From positions 385,654-449,653 of the forward strand of contig JAJEKV010000114.1 in NCBI GenBank assembly GCA_021234155.1: a stretch of 64,000 nucleotides of DNA, read 5' to 3'. The notes beneath the pieces were generated by a model. The model worked only from the letters and a program-made list of their open reading frames with translations, did no database searches and was not told where the DNA came from. Positions 34,577 to 43,532 of this stretch are shown in pieces; the stretch's first letter is position 1; each line of letters begins with the position of its first letter. The translations under genes and the position numbers were made by a program. The stretch is from Isoetes taiwanensis (taxonomy: Eukaryota; Streptophyta; Lycopodiopsida; Isoetales; Isoetaceae).

Positions 34577-36702
34577 CTGCAACCACCTTTGTGACTTCAA
34601 AAGGGAAATTACCATACACATATTTTCTAAACACCTCCAGACAATATCTGATTTCCTCATCTTCATGTGCATGCTCTTCATAGAAGATCTTCTTTGGAAG
34701 GATAATTGGACTTATATCTATTATATCCTGCAAAATCAGCCAAATATTATGCCTTAACCGGGCCATAAAATTATCCTTGAATGTCAACGAAGCCTATAAA
34801 AGTAAGAAATAAAATACAACATTGTTATACTACATGGAATAACTATGTGTAAAAACGAAAACAATTCTAAGAAGCCAAACTAAATATGCTCGGTAACCCG
34901 CTACTGATTGTTGACAGCCTGTCAAATGATATTTCAAACATAGTTGTATGGTCTCCTTAAAATCAAAATCTGCCAAAGATAAAAAGAAAATTCTAGAATC
35001 TAACCTCATAGTTATACCCTCGTCCCCTATTATTTTTTTTTCAAAGTGGGTCGGTTAAGTAGTTATCGATCTAGCTTCCAATAAAGAACTCTAATTCTGC
35101 AGGTGACAATCAATACAATCATTGGAATGCATGTGAAGAGAAGGTAATAGAATGAAAGCAACTCCAAGACACACAACCACTTCTTACCAGCCTAGTTTCT
35201 CCAAAGAAACGTCTTGGGGAGGGTCGTGATGATGAGGAAGGCGAGGATCCTCGTGGAATCATCCATATACCAAGCCTTCATTTTGTCCGAAGGAAAACAA
35301 CCACCGATCGTTAAAGGGCAAGCAAGTTTAATTAAAAACAAAGCTTATTTAAAGGAATTTAATGTAAAGAAATAGAGATTAACCTAAAATAAGTACAGGA
35401 GGAGGGATTGATACCCGGAAGACGGAGGAAAGGAGACGCTACAAGGCAGCTTGTATGGATTTTTGTGAAGCTTGTGTCTTCACCCTACACCCCTAGAAGG
35501 ATCCATGCGGGGCGCCATCTCGGCCGACCACCCTACCGCAGACAGAAACGGTGGTAGGTGGGAAAATTCAGTATGGCAACAGGGCCGTTAAGGACCCTAA
35601 CCCAATAAAAAATACCCCTACTAGTCACGAAGGTGGTTTGTACGTGTTGTTAAAGGTGAAGTCCCCTTGCTTCACGGTTCTTCACATCCTGCAGCAAATG
35701 TTCCAGTCTTCAGTTGATTCAGAAAATAGCATATGCAATAGATTATTTAGTGTGGGCACAAAGCAAAGCACAAAGAAACCTAACCTGCACTCCATGCTAT
35801 TGAATAACCTCATGAAGAACCTGTTGATAAGGTGCTTCTTGCAGTAAACCAGGCAATAAACCACAGCTTCCAACTATATTTGGTGCATTTCTGCAAGCTT
35901 AACTGTTGATATTATAGGCAATGCCGTCAACTTTAGAGATCAAAGCGGAGATTAGTCAGCAAATAGACAAAATAAAAAAGGTTTAGACAAAATAAAAAAG
36001 GTTGAAGCACCTTCCAAATTAGGCTCCTCCTTGCATGCGATCCGGTGCATGTGTTTATCATTACCTACACATTATTTATTTTCACAACACATAGAAGTCT
36101 AAATAAATATACATGGCCTATTCTCTAAGTGCTGCAGCTTTTTATTTACCTTGGCTTGCTTAAAGAAGACTTGCCTAGCAATTGCAAACACGCCCAACAG
36201 ACATATTTCACATGTTTCTTTTCTGATAAAAGATGGCTTGGTAATTGGTTTTAGCAGAAGAAGGATGGTTTTCCACTATAGTATGTTGAAGCCGAAGAAG
36301 ATGTTGAATGACTCCATTGCTAGTACTTAACTTGTCCATTCATTCTACTTTATGTCAGTAGTTTCTTATTTTTCCCTGGATCTTCTGATTTCCCCCCAGA
36401 TATTCAGGGTTTTTTATGTGCTGGAATTCTTCCAATATGATTCTTATGGAATCATGTATGTGCTGTAACTTTATATCATATGAATGAATACAAAATCTAC
36501 CGTTCCTTCAAAAAAAATAAAAATAAAAGATGGCTTGATAAACAAATGCTTAGCCAACTGGCACTAAGTTCGCATTCACCTCAGTTTTTACCAGAGCAAA
36601 TGCAATCATTTTGGTGCAGAGTTCTAAGTATTGGTTGGCACAAATCACATGAAGGCACCATTATTCACATAATAACAAAGATAGATATGCATATAACCTG
36701 GT
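34577..36702. other. Intergenic, no gene recognised
   Basis: The minus-strand frame 34787-34577 continues upstream of the UBA5 exon but shows no UBA5 N-terminal match. Other short frames (35551-35873) have no motif. No RNA gene was seen. Confidence 0.4.
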
Positions 36703-36843
36703 AATCTGCCGAATCTGCTCCAAGATAATAGCAAGTTCAATGACGTTTTTATTTCACTGGCAATCTTTCTTCTTTCTTGCTCTTCCCTTGAATCCATGCT
36801 CACAGCAGATTCTACCAGGTTCTCCTTTGCTTTCACCAAGTGA
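36703..36843 (-). pseudogene. Isolated coding-like exon of unknown family
   Basis: On the minus strand the segment is bracketed by TTCGCAG| and CCAG|GTTATATGC. It encodes DHLVKAKENLVESAVSMDSR and EEQERRKIASEIK. It then continues after a 1-base slip in an A5 run as VIELAIILEQIRQIT. Charged-residue spacing suggests a helical or coiled-coil segment. Composition and splice context look like a genuine exon, but I do not recognise the protein. Confidence 0.4.
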
Positions 36844-36898
36844 TCTGCGAATTTCAAATGGTTCAATAGAGATTTCTATTCAACTAGGAATCTTCATA

Positions 36899-37230
36899 CT
36901 AGTTCACTGTAAACTTTTCTTTTCCATCTAAGAAACATAGAAGAAGATACCTAACCAAGGAAATTCTACCTGAGTTGGGATTCATCCCCATGAGTTGGCT
37001 AGCCTGTTCACTTATGGCAACCTTTACGTTGCCATAGCCACGCCTGTTCACGGCTGCAAGCAAAGCATCCATCTGGGCATCTAACATGTTAGTATAATGC
37101 AGAGACCCATCCGGCACAACCGTGTGCGAGGCTGCAAAAAGAGCATATTCAAGTGGGATTTGAGATGGGTTGCTTGCCCATGCGAAATATGGATACACAT
37201 TGCTGCATTTTACCGGATCTTCCCTGAATG
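36899..37230 (-). pseudogene. Glucan endo-1,3-beta-glucosidase (GH17) fragment, nonsense-mutated
   Basis: GH17 enzymes cut beta-1,3-glucan (callose, fungal walls) in the apoplast. The minus frame from 37198 reads MYPYFAWASNPSQIPLEYAL, then HYTNMLDAQMDALLAAVNR and GNVKVAISE, matching the V-Y-P-Y-F-A-Y ... D-Y-A-L-F ... Y-x-N-x-x-D-A-x-x-D-A ... V-x-S-E-x-G-W-P-S core. After VAISE a small slip leads into a frame with G-stop-P-T-H-G-D-E-S-Q, so the invariant Trp codon of GWPS has become TAG. A GT donor-like AG|GTAGAA follows. Upstream, GTFRED-like sequence near 37230 may be further GH17. The rest of the gene is missing. Confidence 0.75.
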
Positions 37231-37812
37231 TACCATCAATTGCGGAACTAGCTTGATCCGGTGTAGCGATCTACGCTCAAGTTTGATCTTGGGTGGATGC
37301 CTTGAGGTCACCTGGCGAAAGCTAGGACCCGTAATATATTTTTTCTCCTCATTCTTTTATCTTTAGGGTCAATATCCGGCATTCTCCAGCAGAAAAATCC
37401 ATCCCCTTTAAGGGCCCATCTATCTTTGATTGCCTAATTTACTTCTTGCTTTATCCTTTTTCACTGTCAGAGGAGGCTTTTCGATACGACTCGTAGCTTT
37501 CATCGCCTCTAGGTCTAAAACCAATTCTTCCTACTATGGTCGTGACCCCTTAGCTCTTTCTTGGGAGCTTTGCGAAGCGTTGCAGAGATCGCCATGAACC
37601 GTGTCCTAAAGAACTCTCCCGCACGACGCGACAGAGAACGCCAGCGCCACCAAAGAATCGCAAGGCTCGTCCCCGACTCCATCTCCAAAATCCTCTATGC
37701 CCGACGGTCCACACACCCAATCACAACCGTCCAATATGCCACGTGGCAGTTTGGAAGGCCTAGATGGCCCCAATTATCAGTGTTAGGCAGCCCTCTATAA
37801 TAATATATATAC
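37231..37812. other. Intergenic, GC-rich then TATA-like; no gene recognised
   Basis: A plus-strand frame at 37561-37800 is Arg-rich and has no family match. A G-box (CCACGTGG) lies at about 37738-37745 and a TATA-like TATAATAATATATATAC at 37796-37812, just before R1 copy B. This could be a promoter facing into R1, but there is no transcript evidence. Confidence 0.35.
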
Positions 37813-39118
37813 AAGAAATTTAATGCGTCCTACGGTGCATGTTCGAGTTTTAGCATGTTCCTACGTGCAAGTTCTTATAAAAGAATCTCTTGATAGATTC
37901 TCTAAGATTCTACCAAGGTTCTCTTAGAGGGTTCGTGAGCATTTCTCTAAATTTTATAAGATTTCCTCTAGATTCTATTAGATTTCCCTAGATTCTCCAA
38001 GATTCTATGAAGATCCCCTTAGATTCATTTAGATTTTATGATATTGCCCTAGGTTCCCTTACATTACATGAGATTCAAAGAGATTCTATAAAGATTCCCT
38101 TAGATACTCTAAGATTTCATCAACATTTTCTTAGATTCCCTTAGATTTTATGAAGATTCCTTTAGATCCCCCAGATTTTAAGATATTCCCTTAGGCTTGT
38201 AAATATTTTCCTAGGTTCTATTACATTTTATAAGATTTTCTTACATTCTATTAAATTCTTCTGGATTCCTTTACATTCTATAACTTTTTAGAACATTTTA
38301 AGACTTTCTGGAACATTCTAAGACTTTCAATATATTCTAGAACTTTCTGAAAGTATTTCCCTAGATTTCCTTACATTCCCGTAGATTCCCCTACATTCTA
38401 GAACATTCTAAAACTTATTAGAACAATTTGAAACTTTCTGGAAGAATTTTCTTAGACCCCCCCTAGATTCTCTTATGTTCTAGAACTTTCTAGAAGATTT
38501 TAGAACTCTAGAGCCTTCCAGAACATTCTAGAACCTTCTTGAACTAGCTAGAATATTATAGTCTATTTTATCTTAATGGGAACATTACCCTTAAGTATAT
38601 TTGAAACATAAATTATTCATGAAATTAATGTTTGGTCTAGTGGTTAGAATGGAGGGTTGGGGGGTCAATGGCCAGGGTTCGAATCCCCCCACACAACATA
38701 AAAATTCTAAAAGCCTTTTCCTAAGGGATGAGCATTCAACTTGGGCCGTAGGATCTTGGACTCGATCAAGGGTCGAGATCTCACGCAACATGAGCCATAG
38801 GATCTATTACATATATAATTCCCAAAGTCATGTGTCCCAAAGCAACCGGAGGGATGTGTCCCAAAGCAACATGAGCCATAGGATCTATTACATATATAAT
38901 TCCCAAAGGATCAAAGCAGCGTGAGCCGTGGGATCTCGGGCCAAACGATCAGGATCAAATCAACCTGGACCGTAGGATCGCGTCTATACGAATTATATAT
39001 AAACTCCCAGGCCATCTGGGCCGTAGGATACGTCCCAAAGCCACGTGAGCCGTCGGATCTCGAACGGACGGTCGGATAAGCACGACAAACATAAGAACAT
39101 ATAGAGAGTAGATAGACA
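37813..39118 (+). repeat. R1 repeat family, copy B
   Basis: This starts AAGAAATTTAATGCGTCCTA and contains a ~700-bp AGATTC/TTCTAGAA-rich zone. A perfect three-unit heat shock element (TTCTGGAACATTC) lies at 38306-38318 and the tRNA-like unit at about 38631-38690. It ends with repeated CCGTAGGATC-type motifs. Copy C follows directly, so B and C are a tandem duplication of ~1.3 kb. Confidence 0.85.
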
Positions 39119-40495
39119 AGAAATTTAATGCATCCTACGGTGCATGTTCGAGTTTTAGCATGTTCCTACGTGCAAGGTCTTGTCGTGCCCTACATTCTAA
39201 AAGAATCTCTTGAGAATACTCTAAATTCATAGATTCTCTAAGATTCTACCAACGTTCTCTTAAAGGTTTCGTGAGCATTTCTCTAAATTTTATAAAGTTC
39301 CCTCTAGATTCCATTAGATTTTCCTAGATTCTCCAAGATTCTATAAAGATCCCCTTAGATTCCTTTAGATTTTATGAGATTGCCCTAGGTTCCCTTACAT
39401 TACATGAAATTCAAAGAGATTCTATAAAGATTCTCTTAGATACTCTAAGATTTTATCAACATTTTCTTAGATTCCCTTAGATTTTATGAAGATTCCTTTA
39501 GATCCCCCAGATTTTAAGAGATTCCCTTAGGCTTGTCAATATTTTCCTAGATTCTCTTACATTTTATAAGATTTTCTTAGATTCTATTAGATTCTTCTGG
39601 ATTCCTTTACATTCTAGAACTTTATAGAACATTCTAAGACTTTCTGGAACATTCTAAGACCTTCAATATATTCTAGAACTTTCTGGAAGTATTTCCCTAG
39701 ATTCCCCTACATTCTAGAACATTTTAAAACTTATGAAAACAATTTAAAACTTTCTGGAAGAATTTTTTTAGATCCCCTCTAGATTCTCTTATGTTCTTAA
39801 AACTTTCTAAAAGATTCTAGAACTTTCTAGAGCCTTCCAGAACATTGTAGAACTTTCTTGAACTAGCTAGAATGTTATAGTCTATTTTATCTTAATGAGA
39901 ACATTACCTTTAAGTATATTTGAAACATAAATTACTCATGGAATTAGTGCTTGGTCTAGTGGTTAGAATGGGGGGTTGGGAGGTCAATGGCTAGGGTTTC
40001 GAATCCCCCACACAACATAAAAATTTTAAAAGCCTTTTCCTAAGGGATGAGCATTCAACTTGGGCCGTAGGATCTTGGACCCGATCAAGGGTCGAGATCT
40101 CACCACGTGACAATAATTAAAGCAACATGAGATATAGGATCTATTACATATAATTCCCAAAGTCATGTGCACTGTAGGATATGTGCCAAGCCACGTGAGC
40201 CGTAAGATCTCGGATCGACGATCAGGATCAAGAAGAACCTGGACCGTAGGATCGATTACATATAATTCTCAAAGCCATGTGCACCGTAGGATGTGTCCCA
40301 AAGCAACGTGAGCCGTAGGATCTCGGACCGACGATCAGGATCAAATCGGCCTAGACCGTAGGATCGCTTACATATAGTCTATACACAAACTCCCAAGCCA
40401 TCCGGGCCGCACGATACGTCCCAAAGCCACGTGAGCCGTAGGATCTCGGATCAACGGCCGGATTCAGGAGGACAAACATAAGAACATATATATGT
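39119..40495 (+). repeat. R1 repeat family, copy C
   Basis: Head-to-tail copy of 37813-39118, with the same order of blocks. It has the three-unit heat shock element TTCTGGAACATTC at 39642-39654 and the tRNA-like unit at about 39950-40009, whose B-box carries one extra T (GGGTTTCGAATCC). Its 3' part is longer, with additional CCGTAGGATC-type units. Confidence 0.85.
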
Positions 40496-40993
40496 TATGA
40501 GGGTTTCGAATCCCCCACACAACATAAAAATTTTAAAAGCCTTTTCCTAAGGGATGAGCATTCAACTTGGGCCGTAGGATCTTGGACCCGATCAAGGGTC
40601 GAGATCTCACCACGTGACAATAATTAAAGCAACATGAGCCATAGGATCTATTACATATAATTCCCAAAGTCATGTGCACCATAGGATATGTGCCAAGCCA
40701 CGTGAGCCGTAAGATCTCGGATCGACGATCAGGATCAAGAAGAACCTGGACCGTAGGATCGATTACATATAATTCTCCATGTGCACCGTAGGATGTGTCC
40801 CAAAGCAACGTGAGCCGTAGGATCTCGGACCGACGATCAGGATCAAATCGACCTAGACCGTAGGATCGCTTCCATATAGTCTATACACAAACTCCCAAGC
40901 CATCCGGGCCGCACGATACGTCCCAAAGCCACGTGAGCCGTAGGATCTTGGATCAACGGCCGGATTCAGGAGGACAAACATAAGAACATATAT
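40496..40993 (+). repeat. Partial R1 copy D, ~500-bp tandem duplication of the end of copy C
   Basis: From GGGTTTCGAATCCCCC (the B-box of the tRNA-like unit) onward, this nearly repeats 39993-40497. Blocks include AAAAGCCTTTTCCTAAGGGA, TTGGGCCGTAGGATCTTGG and CACGTGACAATAATTAAAGC. One small deletion near 40774 distinguishes the two. The high identity indicates a recent event. Confidence 0.9.
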
Positions 40994-41412
40994 ATGTTAT
41001 GATAATAGATAGATTAGATATACATATCTAGCCTGCTCAATAGACGGCGTGCTACATAGTTACTATGGGATTCCCTTTGCTTACATATATAAAAGAAATG
41101 CTTATCGCACTGACAGTCTAGTGGTTAGGCTACTGGTTACGGGTGTTCCCCTCCACTGGCTATCATTGGGTGGCATGATTGAACTATAAAAGGCTTATCG
41201 CAATATCAGTCTAGTGGTTAGGCTATTGGATACGGGTGCCCCCCGTCCAAGCTCAAATCCCACTGACTATTATTGGGTGGCATGAATGATCTATGTTCAT
41301 GATGATCATGCCTGGTGGTTAGACCATTGGATATAGGTGTTCCCCTGCCCAGGTTCAAAACCCACTGGCTATCATTGCATGACATGATTGACAAAAAAAA
41401 GAGAAAAAAAAA
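40981..41412 (+). mobile_element. Trimeric tRNA-like SINE with A-rich tail, copy 1
   Basis: Three head-to-tail units of ~90-110 bases follow a short leader. Each has an A-box-like core: GTCTAGTGGTTAGGCTACTG (41117), GTCTAGTGGTTAGGCTATTG (41210), CTGGTGGTTAGACCATTGG (41315). Units 2 and 3 have B-boxes GCTCAAATCCC and GGTTCAAAACCC, and each ends in CTATTATTGGGTGGCATGA or similar. The third runs into an A-rich tail (about 41393-41412). This structure fits a tRNA-derived, multimeric SINE transcribed by RNA polymerase III. The first ~340 bases recur almost unchanged at 63646-64000. Confidence 0.6.
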
Positions 41413-41527
41413 ACTGGGAATCCTATAGTTGGTCAGCATCCTTCTATCGTGCGGGCACTGAACACACGACAAAAAAATGCAGGTTCAAATCCTCCATGTT
41501 CTAGCATCTATAGACGAGTTGGAGAAG

Positions 41528-41568
41528 AGAAACGTTCGCGGCGGCCAAGGCCGCCGCGATAAGTTTCT
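41528..41568. repeat. Perfect GC-rich hairpin with paired flanks
   Basis: An 11-bp arm TCGCGGCGGCC (41536-41546) pairs with GGCCGCCGCGA (41549-41559) around a 2-base loop. Outside a small internal loop, AGAAAC (41528-41533) pairs with GTTTCT (41563-41568). It stands out in AT-rich surroundings and resembles the terminal or subterminal hairpins of some plant CACTA-like transposons, which is inference. Confidence 0.75.
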
Positions 41569-41599
41569 TGTAAGTCTAAAGAGAAAGTAGTAAGGGCTT

Positions 41600-42239
41600 A
41601 GTTATAACAATGTTTAGATTTTGTTGCAATAAGACACTTAAATTGCAATATAATCTTGATAAAAATACGTTAATGTTTTGATGGAACATTAGATGAAATT
41701 TTATCATAAGAAAAGGTTATGATTAAGTGATGACAACCAGGAGGTGGGCTTGGAAGCAGCCATCCCACGAAGATAACGTAATAGCTCACTGATCTAGGTT
41801 AATGGCACTGAAGTTGTCTTGGGGCTTAAGTGATTCATCGAAGCGACGAGACCAAGGAATTGCGAAGAGCGGTTTTCCAACAGCACCAGGGGATGGTAAA
41901 ATATGAATAACAATTCATATCACAAAAAATGGATTAATGATTGGGTGCGGCACGAGCAAAAAGTGTTGGAGAGTTTGAGGCATTTTTGTTGACCTTTCTT
42001 TCATTGTCTAATGGCTCGAAATACAATGTGGTACTGAATTATAACATTCTCTAGAAGTTGTTGCAATTGCCACTTAAATCGCAATTTTTTTTCTTTTTGG
42101 CAAGAAACTGTCATTATTTTGATAAAATATTTGACACTATGATGTTGGCACATTCTTGACACAATAGAAGCTCTTTGTGTCAAAATACTAGCATTTGATA
42201 CAAATTGCCACTACATTTATGTCTTGACACAAGAATTAA
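41600..42239. other. AT-rich region with an internal direct repeat, no gene
   Basis: A ~65-base motif (TTGTTGCAATAAGACACTTA...GATAAAAATAC near 41630) recurs as TTGTTGCAATTGCCACTTAA...TTTGATAAAATAT near 42058. With the hairpin at 41528 this could be part of a non-autonomous DNA transposon. No coding family was seen. Confidence 0.45.
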
Positions 42240-42895
42240 CACTTTACCCTCATCCTCTTGCGATGATCCAAGTGGTGTTGCATATTGGTCGGGGTGTAAG
42301 CTAAGAGGTCCACATCGTCAGTATATAAGAGCTGAAATGAGCCCCTTTACCCCATGCTGAACAAGCCAACCTTCTACCTGATTAATGTACATGCCAAACA
42401 GCATTGAGGAGAGTGGGCATCCTTGGCAAAACCCAATACTATTGTTTACAAGTTGGCATGATGGTGGCATCTAGGCTGAGCATGTTTCATACAACCTGTA
42501 TATTGCATTCTGCAACTCTAGAGGGACTCCTCATCGTGTCATTCTCTCCCACAACTTCTCCCAAGGTACGGTGTCAAAAGTTGTTGCAAAGTCAACAAAG
42601 CAAACAATATGGTAAATGTGTAGTGTGCGGGAATGAACTACGCCTATGTAAGGGCTCGAACCTCTGCTTCCTCAGCCCATGTCATCAGTTACTGCTCCAG
42701 CAAAGAGTTTGCAAATAGCGAGTTGACCATGGTCATGCGGTAGTTGGCTAGGTAGTCAGAATCTCCTTCCTTATATGGGAACCACTCTGCTGGTGGTTCA
42801 CTTTGGGGAAAGCCTTCCTGAAGTGCCCTATTGAACAACCCGGTTAGGAGATATACCATCTGTGACCCTGCCCACTTGACAGCCTTGCATGACGT
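42240..42895 (-). mobile_element. LINE reverse transcriptase remnant, minus strand
   Basis: Translating the minus strand across a few frame slips gives KWAGSQMVYLLTGLFNRALQ, EWFPYKEGDSDYLANYRMTM, VCFVDFATTFDTVPWEKLWE, PLELQNAIYRLYETC, GFCQGCPLSSMLFGMYINQV and then Y-T-D-D-V-D-L-L-A-Y-T-P-T-N-M. These are RT motifs in order, including F-V-D-F-x-K/T-F-D and the catalytic Y-x-D-D box as YTDD. Stops and slips make it dead. The low-complexity downstream sequence gives no clear 3' end. Confidence 0.8.
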
Positions 42896-43532
42896 CTAAA
42901 TCTACAGCCCCGCCATTGGCGGCGTTGCAAGCTCTGGCGACCCTGTCCCTGTGATTACTAGTGGCAGGCCCATCTATGGGGGTATCTCAGTTCGAACTCC
43001 TAGCGGATCATGGAGCTACATCAAGTTTGTAGCCATTGTTCGGAATGTTCCAGTATTCTTCTCCACAATGTCTTATGGTGACGATCAAGGAGGCAAAACA
43101 TTCCCCGTTAATACTTCGCAATGTACCAGACCTTCTTGCATTTGCGAAAAGTTCAGGATTGTTTGATCGTCTAGTCAAAATCAGACTAGTGCCTGACTAG
43201 GAAATGCTCCACGATTGAGAAATTGTGAAATCTTATTGGTTAAATTTTTTGCACCCTTTCAAACACCAAAGTTAGATCTGAGATTTATCCTCTAAAAAAA
43301 CAAATTTGTGCAATTTAGTGGGGAATATTCAAGCAAGCTTCGTGTTGACTAGATTCAAATCGCCGACCTGCAAATCAAGTTGGGTATTTGTAGCACCTGT
43401 ATTTGGAGATAACCTTGGTCGAAACAGTTTTGGCTACAAAATTGATCAGATCCAGATACTAGCTCCGTTTAGCAAAAGAAGTGATCAGTTTTGATTACCT
43501 AGGCAAATCTGGAAGAGCAGTTGCTGACACAC
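42896..43532. other. Intergenic before the LRR gene
   Basis: No coding family was recognised. It probably holds the promoter and leader of the LRR gene, but no clear TATA box was placed. Confidence 0.4.

Noticed and set aside
41105-41412. Functional tRNA genes
   Set aside because: A- and B-box-like sequences are present but no acceptor or anticodon stems pair properly; the units are tandem and A-tailed, as in SINEs.
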